This document shows positions 1 to 10,499 of a DNA stretch of 64,000 nucleotides, one piece after another. The stretch is from Pinus tabuliformis (lineage: Eukaryota; Streptophyta; Pinopsida; Pinales; Pinaceae). How positions within the stretch are numbered: position 1 is the stretch's first letter; each line of letters begins with the position of its first letter. A program made the position numbers and the translations under genes. The stretch is taken from positions 319,322,545-319,386,544 of the forward strand of contig CM062820.1 of NCBI GenBank assembly GCA_031772625.1, written 5' to 3'. Under the pieces are notes generated by a model, which was not told where the DNA came from, made no database searches, and worked only from the letters and a program-made list of their open reading frames with translations.

Positions 1-1
1 C

Positions 2-121
2 ATCAACAACTTGTTAGGACAATCTTCCACTAGCCTTGCTTACTCCCTCGCCGAATGGATGGGTGAAAGTAGCCAAAAGAAAGGAAAGAAAATTAGATCA
101 TATCTTAAGACACCCTCATAG
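2..121 (+). other. Possible C-terminal coding remnant at the window edge
   Basis: The second frame is open for 39 codons from the window edge to a TAG at 119-121, with codon choice that looks protein-like (it includes SLAEWMGES). An AT-rich stretch with a short A-run near 187-194 follows, as in the 3' end of a LINE or of a host gene. No domain is recognisable in so short a piece, and its 5' part lies outside the window. Confidence 0.2.
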
Positions 122-199
122 CTCACTCCTAGCCATGTAAATATAGTTTTTTTGTACATTAATAGAAAGTTTCTCTAGACCGTACAAAAAAAATGACAT

Positions 200-1650
200 T
201 GAAGTTTCTTCCTCACATTCAAAAATGAAAACATAAGCTTTTTTTCTTCTTTTTGTAATTACTTTATCTTTCTAAAGTTGAAAGTGACGAGTGGTATTAT
301 TGATATTTTATAAAGATTTTAACTAAATTCAATCAAATATGTCATTTTGGTTTTTTGTTATAGCTAATATTATCTTCTATTTATATAGTTTTATTTTAAA
401 AGAGACACATTAGGGGTAGCAACTTGAGGTTAAACAAAGGCCCCTCAAACCGGATTGTAGAATGGGCCTCTAAGTACAATAAAAATAATTCACTCTAACT
501 CTTAAACACAATATTTAGATCTCTATCTTAAATAACATAATTTTATATCAATTTTAAAAATAAATAAATTAATGAAAAAAACAACCATAAATATATTTTC
601 AATTTTGAATAAAGAAAATATTCCGATCTAAGGCTTAAATAAAAATTTGATCATATTAATTAATAGGTTTGATATATGCATATATTGAGAGAGAAATTAA
701 GAAAAAATATTTTAATGTTGCTTGTTATAAAATATTTTAATCACAAAAAGACGAAGTAATTGAAAAGAGGAAAATTGAATTATTCTTAATAAAAAAAATG
801 TGCAATTCCCCTATTGACTAAGATACAACTATGTATTTTTTATGTAAAGCAATTTAAAAATAAATAAATTAATATGAACACATTTTAAGTAGTTTCACTA
901 TTCTACATTTTGATCATTTTTTAGTGTAATTTTTTTTATCAACTTTGTCTACAACCTAACAAATATTTATTAAAATTGTAAATTTCAGCTATATGGTCCA
1001 CACAACCGAAATGTCCAAAAAAATTCAAACCTTTAAATTTATTTATATATTTAAAAATATAATTTAAACAATAAAAATTCTCTCACACACAAATAAAATA
1101 TATTAACAACATATCCATCAAATACAAACCAAATCACCAAATACAAAAATAAATCAAATCTAAATCCCATCTGCTAAATTACACATCCTTTTCAAAATTT
1201 TAAATTATAAAAATAATTTCATCTCAAAAATTTCAAACTCTTTCATAACTTTCTAAACTCTTTCATAACTTTCTAAATTCGTGTTAATTTATATCAATAA
1301 CATATTTTATTTCTATCTTAATATCTCTTTTAATTAAAAGTAAATAATCTTCATAAAAATTAAACTTCGATCAATAATTAAAAAACAACTCGAAACTTAT
1401 AAAATTTATCGTCTTAAAAACAACTCGAAACTTCTAAAATTTATCATCTTAATAAATAGGTGGAAAAAAAATAACTCTATTAAATTGATGATATGAAAAT
1501 TAAAATATTAGATATAAAAGTTACGATCATGGGTTGATATTAAAATTAAAATATTATATTATAAAAATTGGCATTAGTGTAATTAATTGAAGGAATTGCT
1601 CGGAAAGTTATGGAAATTTCTGGCGAGGGTTTTTGTAAATCAAGTTATAG
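200..1650. other. AT-rich DNA, no gene seen
   Basis: Very AT-rich, with short direct repeats, for example two copies of AACTCGAAACTT near 1386 and 1424. No supported coding frame, RNA gene or transposon end was found. Confidence 0.6.
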
Positions 1651-1766
1651 TTGTTAATCTTCAAAATTTTAGATGTCCTACATGTTTTTGATGGTGCTGA
1701 ATCCATTTCCACTATTAAAAACATGATTCAGATATTGTCTCAACAAGACTTTTCGAAATTTTTTAC

Positions 1767-1902
1767 CTTGATTCTGACCACTTTGACTATCCCCGCAATT
1801 CCTCCATCTCAGTATATGACTCCTAAACATTGCAATTACAATGGTGGTGTCTCTTTCACGCCCTCTTGCAACGTTCTCCGAACAAAGGCCTTCAACGATG
1901 GA
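1767..1902 (-). pseudogene. Exon-like block d of an unrecognised host gene
   Basis: Read on the minus strand, a pyrimidine-rich acceptor (GTTTTTTAG) precedes an open frame of 45 codons containing VARGRERDTTIVIAMF. It ends at a good donor (CAAG/GTAAAA) at 1767/1766. If that donor is unused the frame runs on to a TAG at 1678-1680. The exon starts in phase 0, which matches the phase-0 end of block c, 118 bp upstream. An open plus-strand frame overlaps here, but the minus strand has the splice signals and the phase agreement. No family is recognised. Confidence 0.45.
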
Positions 1903-2020
1903 CTAAAAAACATTGCAAGCATTTACGAGTTTCTTAGTTACTTGTTACAATTTGTCTTTCTTTCTTTGAAATTAGTTAAGTTAAGCATTGTCTAAATTTT
2001 ATATCTATGCCAATATTTAC

Positions 2021-2432
2021 CCATAGCATATATGTCTGCGTGTACGCTGCTAACAGGCTAGGCACCGATCCTGTAAGCATGTTTTCTTCGAGCTGCAAGA
2101 CGAAGAGAGCCACAATCCTATTCAATAAATCATCAACCTCTTGGTTTTGCCCTGCTCCACCGAAATCCGTTGCCCTTCAATGCCGGATTCCGCTTCCGAA
2201 CGGGAGGAAGAAGACTCTGCATAATCTTCCAAACGCAGCCCGAATTCTCGTGCAGAAAACTTGGACGCGGCGGCTTGAATTTGTGGCGGAGACAGAGAAG
2301 AGGCGCAGGGAATTTCCGGCGGGGACTCGGAAAGAACCTCTAAAGGGATAGACTTGCGATTGTCTAGGTCTTCAGCTATTTGGAAAGTCCTTGATGGTTT
2401 TAATAAGACTTCGATGTGATCGAAAACGACAT
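2021..2432 (-). pseudogene. Exon-like block c of an unrecognised host gene, one frameshift
   Basis: On the minus strand the frame starts right after the AG at 2434-2433, since a stop (TAA) in this frame lies immediately upstream. It reads an acidic, serine-rich stretch (DVVFDHIEVLLKPS, then SESPPEIP). Near 2172-2178 the reading must shift by one base, equivalent to a 1-nt deletion, and then continues with VDDLLNRIVALFVLQLEENM to a donor TGG/GTAAAT at 2021/2020. Its first two bases complete the codon left by block b. The Copia-1 target duplication abuts its acceptor. The shift could be decay or a sequence error. Function unknown. Confidence 0.45.
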
Positions 2433-2434
2433 CT

Positions 2435-2439
2435 TAAGG
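2435..2439. repeat. Target-site duplication of Copia-1, left copy
   Basis: TAAGG here and TAAGG at 8825-8829 flank the element exactly, the 5-bp duplication usual for Ty1/copia integration. Confidence 0.95.
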
Positions 2440-3450
2440 TGTTGGATATTTTTCAATGGGGAAAAATACCAAAAACCAAGATTCAAACACACAGAGGCAA
2501 TGCTCTGTATCTTTTTGTGCACAGAGAAGCTTTAAAAAAAATTTCACTGAGGAACAGAGTATCTCACCACCATAAAAGATTTCTATTCATTAAAACAAAA
2601 AAAACATTTACTCTGTCTCCATATGAGAATTTACACTGCTGGAAAAAAAAATTCCCATTAACATTTACTGTTGTAAAAACCTCCATTCACATTCACTGGT
2701 GTAAAACTATTTTTACATATTGCTGTAAGAAACAAAATTTACACAGACTTACAAAAAACTCGCTCCACCATTTTTTTTATGCACTGTTGTGCAAAACCAC
2801 ACATGGTTTTTGCTACTCCTCTGTTTTACGATGCCTCACAAGACATTACAACCCTGCTCTGTGTAATTTCTCGCACTACTGTGCGTTCAATACATACCAC
2901 ACATGGTTTTTTTTTCGCTGCACCACGAGCTCTCGCATATTACCAAAAAGTCAACTAACTAAAATATACGAGCTCCTTTTTTTAAGTATTACATTGCGTC
3001 AAAAAAAACTGACCATGCCTATCTTTAAATGTACCATACCTTCGACATAAAAAAACTTACGTGCAATATATAAAAACTTCAATATTCTACCTACCACTAT
3101 GACATTTCATTAATTAAAACGTATGGTCAACCAAAATTTGACATTCACTCCACGCAATTTGATTTGACGTTGGTTTGTATGCAGCTTATCAACGGCGGAG
3201 AACACGGGAGCAGATCCGACGGTGGACAACAATATCGGAAGGCACTTTGCTGCTGAGCTTTACCTCCCGATATGTCAGAGATGCTGACGTCAGGTGAGAG
3301 CCACATGTCTTCACCAAATCGTATCGGAGCCAAGAATACGGAAACTGCTTTTCGCTGGATGGTGGTGCGATATGCTCTGAACGGTTTTGTGGTTTCGTTC
3401 GGTGGTTTTGGGGAGCGCAGTACAGCTGCGTTGAAATTACAAATTCAACA
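2440..3450 (-). repeat. Copia-1 3' LTR (left copy)
   Basis: 1011 bp, begins TGTTGGATATTTTTC on the plus strand and ends ATTCAACA. It aligns along its whole length with 7802-8824. The main length difference is a short stretch near 7869 (ACCTCCACAGG) present only in the right copy. Confidence 0.95.
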
Positions 3451-4017
3451 CTCCCCTTTAATTTCAACTGCTGGGCATTCAGTCATACCCAGACACTTTC
3501 TCAAAAATTCAAAGCTTTTCTGATCCAGTGGCTTTGTCAAGATGTCTGCAACCTGTTCCTGAGTCCTGCAATGTTCTAGGACAATTTCTCCATTGTTCAC
3601 CAATTCTCTGATGTAGTGAAACCTTGTATCAATGTGTTTCGTTCTCTTATGAAACACAGAATTCTTTGACAATGCAATAGCAGAGCTATTGTCACAAAAA
3701 ATCACTGTCGCTTTTGCCAGCTCTTGGCCTAAGCTTCTCAACATTCTTCTCATCCATACTGCTTGACATGCTGCTGCTGTAGCTGCCACATATTCAGCTT
3801 CTGCTGTAGACAATGCTACAATGGACTGCTTCTTAGAAGCCCATGAAATGGCTCCTGAACCCATATGAAAAACATAACCGGAAGTGCTCTTCCGATCATC
3901 TACACTTCCAGCCCAATCGCTATCTGTGTACCCAACCAAATCTGAATGTTCTGAGGCATGATATAAAATTCCAAACATTTTGGTGCCTTTGACATACCTC
4001 AAAATTCTCTTTGCTGC
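3445..4017 (-). pseudogene. Copia-1 pol C-terminus: RNase H domain, after the internal stop
   Basis: Same reading frame as the gag-pol frame at 4018-7620, separated from it only by the TAG at 4018-4020. Family signatures of the copia RNase H are present: YTDSDWAGS near the start, KSTSGYVF, ALSTAEAEYVA, and HIDTRFHYIRE towards the end. The last codons are supplied by the polypurine tract, and the stop (TGA, 3445-3447) lies inside the first six bases of the 3' LTR, so the polyprotein ends at the LTR border. The frame is otherwise free of stops. Confidence 0.9.
3451..3463 (-). other. Copia-1 polypurine tract
   Basis: Minus strand reads AAATTAAAGGGGAG directly against the TG of the 3' LTR, the expected plus-strand DNA primer. 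The tract also codes for the last residues of pol. Confidence 0.85.
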
Positions 4018-7000
4018 CTACCAATGTACCTCCTTTGGCCTCTCCATGAATCTGGAAATTAAACTAACAGCATACATAATGTCAGGCCTAGTAGCTGTTA
4101 AATACATAAGGCTACCTACAATACTCTTGTATAAACTAGGATCAAAATCCTTGCTGCTGTCCTCTCTGCTGAGTTTTAATCTCATTACTGTGGGAGTGAT
4201 CGCTGCCTTGCATTCTTGCATGTTAAATCTGCCCAATACTTGATTTACATATCTTGTTTGTGAGATAAAAATTCCTTTTTCATTTTGATCTACTTCTATG
4301 CCTAAGAAGTATCTTAAGAAACCCATGTCAGTCATTTCAAATTCCTCTTTCATGACTGATTTAAAATTCTCAATAAGATAAACATCATTGCCTGTGAAAA
4401 TAACATCATCAACATATAAGACAACAATCAAAATTTTACCATCCTTTTCTTTGATGTAAACGGTGGGTTCTCCTTCACACTTGTCGAATTCATTATCCAA
4501 TAGATAAGAATCTATCCTGCTGTACCATGCTCTTGGCGCTTGCTTCAGCCCATAAAGAGCTTTCTTCAATTTGCACACTTTGTGCTCTTCTCCTTTCTTC
4601 TCATAGCCTAGAGGCTGTTCAACATAAACCTCTTCCTTTAACACTCCATTTAGGAATGCTGACTTCACGTCCATTTGGTAGACTTTCCATTTGTTTTGTG
4701 CTGCTATGGACAACACTGCTCTCACGGTTTCCATTCTTGCAACCGGTGCGAAAGTCTCCTCATAATCTCTTCCATACTGCTGTTTGTATCCTTTGACAAC
4801 CAGCCTTGCTTTCTGCCTTTCTATCTTGCCTTCAGCATTGCTTTTGGTCTTATAGACCCATTTCACTCCAATGACTTCTTTGCCTTTTGGTAGCTCAACC
4901 AAATCCCACGTTTTGTTTTTCTCTATGGCATTCATCTCTTCATCCATAGCTTCTATCCATTTTCTATCTTTAATTGCATCCTCGAAATGAATAGGATCAT
5001 CAACATGACAATACAAGGCAAATAAGGAATTCATTCCTTCATCATAAATATCACTTAGATTTCTAAATTTCTTACCTCTTTCACTTGGTGTGCAAGTGCT
5101 TGAAGATGCACTTGAATTTCCTCCTTGTGGTGTGCTTGGAGAAGCACTTTCATTTATCCTCAATGGTGTCCCTTGCTGTCCTTGTGTTGGCGCTGCTGTT
5201 TGGGGATGCATTTCAGCCACCTCCTCTTCCTCTTCATCATGAAACAAACAGTTCTTGACATTCACTGTTTTCTCTATGCTTCCATCCCAAGCTTCCTCTT
5301 CAATGAATTGAACATCTCTGCTGACAAAAAACTTCTTGGTAGATGGGATATACAACCTGTAGGCTTTGGACTCCTCACTGTATCCAATGAAAAGACATTT
5401 CTCCCATTTGCTGTCCAACTTCTTCCTTAGCTGATCTGGTATGTGTGCATAGACCACACATCCAAAAAATCTCATGTGGGTGACTCCTTGCTTTCTCCCA
5501 CTCCATGCCTCTTCCGACACTTTGTTCATCACTGCTTTTGTAGGACACCTGTTCAAAATATACACTGCACAATTTACAGCTTCAGCCCAATAGTCATTTG
5601 GCAAATGCTTTGCCTTCAACATGCTCCTCGCCATATCCATGATGGTCCTGTTCTTCCTTTCAGCAACTCCATTTTGCTGTGGGGTGTACCTTGCTGTAAA
5701 CTGTTTGTGAATTCCATTTTCTCTACAAAATCTTAGGAATTCCTTGGAGATATACTCACCTCCTCTATCAGTTCTCAAAACTTTAATATGCAGCCCGCTT
5801 TGGTTTTCCACAAATGCCTTGAAGTTTTGGAATTTCTCAAACACTTCACTTTTGTTTTTAAGGAAATATATCCAAGTCTTTCTTGTAAAGTCATCAATGA
5901 ATGTTAGGAAATATTGGCTGCCTGCTAATGATGGAGCTTGCATTGGTCCACATAAATCTGAGTGGATGATCTCTAAGGGTGCCTTGGCCCTTATGCTTTT
6001 CCCTGATGGAAAACTTTCTCTATGTTGTTTGCCCAATATACAACCTTCACAAAGGCTGTCTGGCTTCTCTATCAATGGTAATCCTCTTACCATTCCTTTT
6101 CTGCTTAATAGGTTTAGACCTCCAAAATTTAGATGCCCGAATCTCAAGTGCCATAACCAATTTTCATCCTTTGGCACGCTTTGGAAGGCCTCTTGGGTGA
6201 CTGCTGCCATTTCCTTCTTGTTCTTCAAGTCTGCCCTGATCCGGAGAGGGAACATCCTATTCCTTGTCATCTTCACTTCAGCAATGCATCTTTTGCTGGG
6301 TGGTATATCCATGATGGTGCATACATCATTTTTAAAGAAAACATTGTACCCCTTATGGACAAGCTGTCCAATACTCAAGAGGTTACATCTCATTCCGGGG
6401 ACATAGTATACATCTGCTATGGTTTTCTTTTCTCCTTGCTTTGTAAATATTTTTACCTCTCCTTTTCCCATAACAGAGACTTTACTATCAGTACCAAGTG
6501 TAACTTCTGATTTCACATTTTTATCTAGGGCAGAAAAGAAGGCTATGTTTCCTGTCATATGGTTGCTGCAACCTAAGTCTAAAACCCATATGTCTTCACT
6601 GTTTGTTTCAGCCATGTTACAAGTTAACAACACATTATTTTGACTGTTGTTTTCTCTAGTGACATTTGCATTTTGTCTATTACTCATATCATGCTGCTTC
6701 TTCCTACATTCACTGGCATAATGCCCATACTTTTTACAATAATAGCATTGGACATTGGATTTTTCATACCTTTGTCCTTGAGCATGATGTTGTCCTCCTT
6801 GTTGGCTGCTGCCTTGGCCTTGGTTCTGATTTGGATTGCTGCCTCTTCCTTGTGCATTTGCTGGGCTGTTCCTTCCACCTCTGTTCTGGCTTCTGCCTCT
6901 TCCTCTTTTGTTTCCTCTGCCTTGACCTCTTCCTCTTCCAAAGGACATCTGGGTCTTGAAGGCTTGCTCTAGAGATGAGTTTTCATTCCTACTCAACCTC

Positions 7001-7620
7001 TTCTCATGTGTTATCAGTGATGCATGTAGTTCATCAACTGAAAATTTTGAGAGATCCTTCGTCTCTTCAATGGTGGTGACAATCGCATCAAACTTTGAGG
7101 GTAAGACCCTCAATATTTTCTCCACAATCCTTCTATCTTCAATGGTTTCTCCATGGGTTCTCATTTGTGTGATTACACCAATCACATGAGTGAAGAATGA
7201 GTCAATGTTATCTGACTCCTTCATGCACAGATTCTCAAAATCCTTTCTCAGCAATTGTAGTTTTGTTGTCTTCACTCTCTCCATGCCTTGATAGGCTGTC
7301 TTAAGGGTTTCCCATGCTTCATTGGATGTCTTAGCTGCTGCTAACCTTGGAAACACACTCTGGTCTACTGCTAGATACAACAACACACGGGCTTTTGAAT
7401 CCTTCTTCCTATTGCTCTTCAGCAGATCCTTCTCTCCTGGAGTTAATCTATTAAACTCATTTTCATCTGCTGGTTCTTCAAAACCATCTTCAACTATTTC
7501 CCATAAATCTTGAGAGGCAAACAGGGCTTTCATAGTTATTGCCCAATAATCATAGTTCTTCCCATTAAACTGTGGGAGCTGGGTGTTAAACATACCCATA
7601 CCAGTGCTTGTGCTAGCCAT
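4018..7620 (-). CDS. Copia-1 gag-pol polyprotein up to an internal stop
   Basis: 1200 codons. Gag (about residues 1-310) has a retrotran_gag-like N-terminus and an RG-rich stretch, then a CCHC zinc knuckle (C292, C295, H300, C305). Protease follows; its active triad reads D348-L349-G350 where the family has D-S/T-G, so the protease is probably dead. Integrase has the zinc-binding H491/H496/C524/C527 and the catalytic D555, D618, E654 (D-D-35-E). RT carries YVDD. The frame stops at a TAG at 4018-4020 where other copies have a glutamine codon; RNase H continues in frame beyond it. The ATG at 7620 is supported by the homologous start in Copia-2. It resembles the Tork-type lineage, but that placement is tentative. 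Confidence 0.93.
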   Translation of the reverse strand: MASTSTGMGMFNTQLPQFNGKNYDYWAITMKALFASQDLWEIVEDGFEEPADENEFNRLTPGEKDLLKSNRKKDSKARVLLYLAVDQSVFPRLAAAKTSNEAWETLKTAYQGMERVKTTKLQLLRKDFENLCMKESDNIDSFFTHVIGVITQMRTHGETIEDRRIVEKILRVLPSKFDAIVTTIEETKDLSKFSVDELHASLITHEKRLSRNENSSLEQAFKTQMSFGRGRGQGRGNKRGRGRSQNRGGRNSPANAQGRGSNPNQNQGQGSSQQGGQHHAQGQRYEKSNVQCYYCKKYGHYASECRKKQHDMSNRQNANVTRENNSQNNVLLTCNMAETNSEDIWVLDLGCSNHMTGNIAFFSALDKNVKSEVTLGTDSKVSVMGKGEVKIFTKQGEKKTIADVYYVPGMRCNLLSIGQLVHKGYNVFFKNDVCTIMDIPPSKRCIAEVKMTRNRMFPLRIRADLKNKKEMAAVTQEAFQSVPKDENWLWHLRFGHLNFGGLNLLSRKGMVRGLPLIEKPDSLCEGCILGKQHRESFPSGKSIRAKAPLEIIHSDLCGPMQAPSLAGSQYFLTFIDDFTRKTWIYFLKNKSEVFEKFQNFKAFVENQSGLHIKVLRTDRGGEYISKEFLRFCRENGIHKQFTARYTPQQNGVAERKNRTIMDMARSMLKAKHLPNDYWAEAVNCAVYILNRCPTKAVMNKVSEEAWSGRKQGVTHMRFFGCVVYAHIPDQLRKKLDSKWEKCLFIGYSEESKAYRLYIPSTKKFFVSRDVQFIEEEAWDGSIEKTVNVKNCLFHDEEEEEVAEMHPQTAAPTQGQQGTPLRINESASPSTPQGGNSSASSSTCTPSERGKKFRNLSDIYDEGMNSLFALYCHVDDPIHFEDAIKDRKWIEAMDEEMNAIEKNKTWDLVELPKGKEVIGVKWVYKTKSNAEGKIERQKARLVVKGYKQQYGRDYEETFAPVARMETVRAVLSIAAQNKWKVYQMDVKSAFLNGVLKEEVYVEQPLGYEKKGEEHKVCKLKKALYGLKQAPRAWYSRIDSYLLDNEFDKCEGEPTVYIKEKDGKILIVVLYVDDVIFTGNDVYLIENFKSVMKEEFEMTDMGFLRYFLGIEVDQNEKGIFISQTRYVNQVLGRFNMQECKAAITPTVMRLKLSREDSSKDFDPSLYKSIVGSLMYLTATRPDIMYAVSLISRFMERPKEVHW

Positions 7621-7788
7621 TCCTTGACTGTGTATTTAAAACACTGACTGTCTCTTCAGTAACACAAAAAAACTTTGACAAATACCTGAATCCTTCGTTG
7701 TCTGAGTCTTTTGTCTGCGTGAGAAGTTTTGTTGCAGCAACAACCTTCTCCCTTCAGCTTCTTTAACTTCTTTAAAGAGCCTGGTCAA

Positions 7789-7800
7789 GCTCTGATACCA
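7789..7800 (-). promoter_or_regulatory. Copia-1 primer binding site (tRNA-iMet)
   Basis: Minus strand TGGTATCAGAGC, complementary to the 3' end of plant initiator methionine tRNA, one base from the 5' LTR end. Standard for plant copia elements. Confidence 0.95.
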
Positions 7801-7801
7801 C

Positions 7802-8824
7802 TGTTGGATATTTTTCAATGGGGAAAAATACCAAAAACCAAGATTCAAGCACACAGAGGCAATGCTCTGTTTTACCTCCACAGGATCTTTTTGTGCACAG
7901 AGAAGCTTTAAAAAAATTTCACTGAGGAACAGAGTATTTCACCACCATAAAAGATTTCTATTCATTAAAACAAAAAAAACATTTACTCTGTCTCCATATG
8001 AGAATTTACACTGCTGGAAAAAAAAATTCCCATTAATATTTATTACTGTAAAAACCTCCATTCACATTTACTGGTGTAAAACTATTTTTACATATTGCTG
8101 TAACAAACAAAATTTACACAGACTTACAAAAAACTCGCTCCACCATTTTCTTTATGCACTGCTGTGCAAAACCACACATGGTTTTTGCTACTCCTCTGTT
8201 TTACGATGCCTCACAAGACATTACAACCCTATTCTGTGTAATTTCTGGCACCGTTGTGCGTTCAATACATACCACACATGGTTTTTTTTCGCTGCACCAC
8301 GAGCTCTCCCATATTACCAAAAAGTCAACTAACTAAAATATACGAGCTCCTTTTTTTTAAGTATTACATTGCGTAAAAAAAACTGACCATGCCTATCTTT
8401 AAATGTACCATACCTTCGACATAAAAAAGCTTACGTGCAATATATAAAAACTTCAATATTCTACTTACCACTATGACATTTCATTAATTAAAACGTATGG
8501 TCAACCAAAATTTGACATTCACTCCACGCAATTTGATTTGACGTTGGTTTGTATGTAGCTTATCAACGGCGGAGAACACGGGAGCAGATCCGACGGTGGA
8601 CAACAATATCGGAAGGCACTTTGCTGCTGAGCTTTACCTCCCGATATGTCAGAGATGCTGACGTCAGGTGAGAGCCACATGTCTTCACCAAATCGTATCG
8701 GAGCCAAGAATACGGAAACTGCTTTTCGCTGGATGGTGGTGCGATATGCTCTGGGCAGTTTTGTGGTTTCGTTCGGTGGTTTTGGGGAGCGCAGTATAGC
8801 TGCGTTGAAATTACAAATTCAACA
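7802..8824 (-). repeat. Copia-1 5' LTR (right copy)
   Basis: 1023 bp, TGTTGGATA...TTCAACA on the plus strand. On the minus strand it is the promoter-bearing 5' LTR of the element. Confidence 0.95.
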
Positions 8825-8829
8825 TAAGG
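8825..8829. repeat. Target-site duplication of Copia-1, right copy
   Basis: TAAGG, identical to 2435-2439. Confidence 0.95.
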
Positions 8830-8858
8830 GATCGTCTATCAAGCTCACAATTTTTTTT

Positions 8859-9380
8859 GGTGGGAATGGATAATTTGTTTTTCAAAAAATTAGAATGTTG
8901 GTGGGAATGGATAATTTGTTTTTGAAAAAATTAGAATGTTAAAGTGTTCGAATGATTTTTGGAGGGTGGAAATAGATTCAGTACTATAAAAAATTTTTAG
9001 GTCTCCCAAAATTCTGAAATTTGACTGGTGTAATCAAAATATTTAAAATTTTCTATCAGAATTTGTCATAATCTTACCTAAATTTTAATGAAAAAAATTA
9101 TACAATTTAAACTTATCAAAATTTCTAATTACCTACTCCTCTCGCTTAAAAACCATCAACTCTTCAATTTAAAAATAAACAAACAAATACCTAAGCACAT
9201 AAAAATAAGATATTAAATTTTGTAAGAATTAAAAAACTACCCAAAAAGAGTAATTGCCTACTCTCGCTTAAAAACTATCAACTTTTTAATTTAAAAATAA
9301 ACAAACAAATACCTAAGCACAAAAATATAAGATATTAAATTTGGTAAGAATTAAAAACTACCAAAAAAGAGTAACTACAT
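8859..9380. repeat. Two local tandem duplications in AT-rich DNA
   Basis: A 41-bp unit beginning GGTGGGAATGG is repeated at 8859 and 8900. A unit of about 123 bp (containing AATACCTAAGCACA) occurs near 9128 and again near 9251 with small changes. No gene is seen; this is probably intron of the decayed gene. Confidence 0.7.
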
Positions 9381-9770
9381 TTTGAACTTAAAAAAGTGCA
9401 TTTTAAGTGCATCATTATAAAATTGCTCAGAAAATTTTTAGTAAAAAAAAATATTAATATTTAAAATAGATAATAAAGTAAACTTAACGACATAAGTAAA
9501 ATTGGAACTCTTGAGCATAAGTAACTGCATACTTCTTCTCAGTTAATGATTTGCGTCGAGGTGGGATTAGAATTCAATTTAAATACAAAAATTTAGAGCA
9601 AGTAAATTTTCTTAATAACAGAATCATTTTCTACCCACAATGCTATGAGTTGAATTAGAAAAAAATAAAGTAAATGTACCATCTCAAAAATAAAGTAAAC
9701 ATACCATCTCACTAAGCCAATGCTCAGACAAACTCGTAGTGGGAATCAGCAACCGATACATGGTCCTTAC

Positions 9771-9812
9771 CCGAATTTGCACAGCATTTCTTCCAATATG
9801 CCTCTTCGAGCA
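9771..9812 (-). pseudogene. Exon-like block b of an unrecognised host gene (42 nt)
   Basis: Minus strand: acceptor ATGTTCCAG, then LEEAYWKKCCANS, then donor CGG/GTAAGG at 9771/9770. It takes one base from block a to make the first codon and leaves one base, which pairs in phase with the first two bases of block c. Very short, so the support is the two good splice sites plus the phase agreement. No family recognised. Confidence 0.45.
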
Positions 9813-9879
9813 CTGGAACATAAATTACAAGAGAAAGGAACTCAATAGCATCGAAAAGCTCTATGGAGTCTAGGCGTAC

Positions 9880-10012
9880 CCGAGCTCTTCCATCGCCACT
9901 CTAAGTTGCTCATTTGCTTGTCGTCCTTGGCAGCATCACTGGCCCTCCCATAAAGTTCATCATATTTTTCACTCTCGGGCTCATTGATATTATTCATATC
10001 CATAATCCTTCC
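9880..10012 (-). pseudogene. Exon-like block a of an unrecognised host gene, with candidate ATG
   Basis: Minus strand: a run of about 18 T followed by GCATTGCGGCAG forms a strong acceptor. The exon then has an in-frame ATG at 10003-10001 and reads an acidic stretch (NEPESEKYDELYGRASD) to a donor G/GTACGC at 9880/9879. The ATG may be the real start, with the upstream intron in the 5' UTR. Blocks a-d join in phase. I do not recognise the protein. It is probably broken: block c is frameshifted and a 6.4-kb retrotransposon sits before its acceptor. Confidence 0.45.
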
Positions 10013-10454
10013 CTGCCGCAATGCAAAAAAAAAAAAAAAACTCTCATTTCCTTCACACGAATCAGAGAGAATAATGAAGCTCGGAAGTAAGCCATTAACA
10101 TTGAGCTTGCTTTTCTCACACAGTTTCCCTCTCAAGCTTTAGTCACAACAAGGTACTTTGATTAATTTGTAATTAAACTTTCTTTAAATTCCACTAATAA
10201 TCAGTGCTAACAAAGTGCTCCGAACAATATAGAGGATTCTAGCCTTTGCGAGCGGGTTTCTTAGTGTCTCTGAGTAGACCAAATGCAAGAACTATGTCGA
10301 AGAATGAATGATGTGGATACGTTTAGTGGGGGAGGTATCGAAACTTTGAGCTCGAGATTGTTGGGATTTCTGAAAATAACAAATGCGCGAACTGCGAACT
10401 GTGGTGAAGAATGAACAATGTGGCTACATTTAGTTGGGAGCCTTTTACGTTATG

Positions 10455-10462
10455 TTTATATA
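10455..10462 (-). promoter_or_regulatory. Possible TATA box of the decayed minus-strand gene
   Basis: TATATAAA on the minus strand, about 440 bp upstream of exon block a. Position is compatible with a promoter and a spliced 5' UTR. AT-rich surroundings make chance occurrence likely. Confidence 0.25.
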
Positions 10463-10499
10463 ATGGCGAAATGCAGAGATTTTCGTATTCGGTGAATCA

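Larger units (their letters stand above)
2440..8824 (-). mobile_element. Copia-1: nearly intact Ty1/copia LTR retrotransposon
   Basis: A 6385-bp element read on the minus strand. Two LTRs of about 1.0 kb (TG...CA ends), a 5-bp target duplication, a tRNA-iMet primer site, a polypurine tract and one gag-pol frame are all present. The domain order gag, protease, integrase, RT, RNase H is that of the copia superfamily. The LTRs differ by only a few per cent by eye, so it is fairly young. It sits in an intron of the decayed gene formed by exon blocks a-d, in the same transcriptional direction. Coding damage consists of one internal TAG and a protease active-site change. Confidence 0.95.

Noticed and set aside
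1651-1995. Plus-strand open frame of 114 codons
   Set aside because: It overlaps minus-strand exon-like block d, which has a good acceptor and donor and matches the phase of its neighbour. The plus frame has no such support.
2391-3050. 219-codon plus-strand open frame
   Set aside because: It lies almost wholly in the Copia-1 LTR, is antisense to the element, and recurs in altered form in the other LTR. LTR sequence, not a gene.
5744-6406. 220-codon plus-strand open frame inside Copia-1
   Set aside because: Antisense shadow of the integrase-coding region; the minus frame carries all domain motifs.
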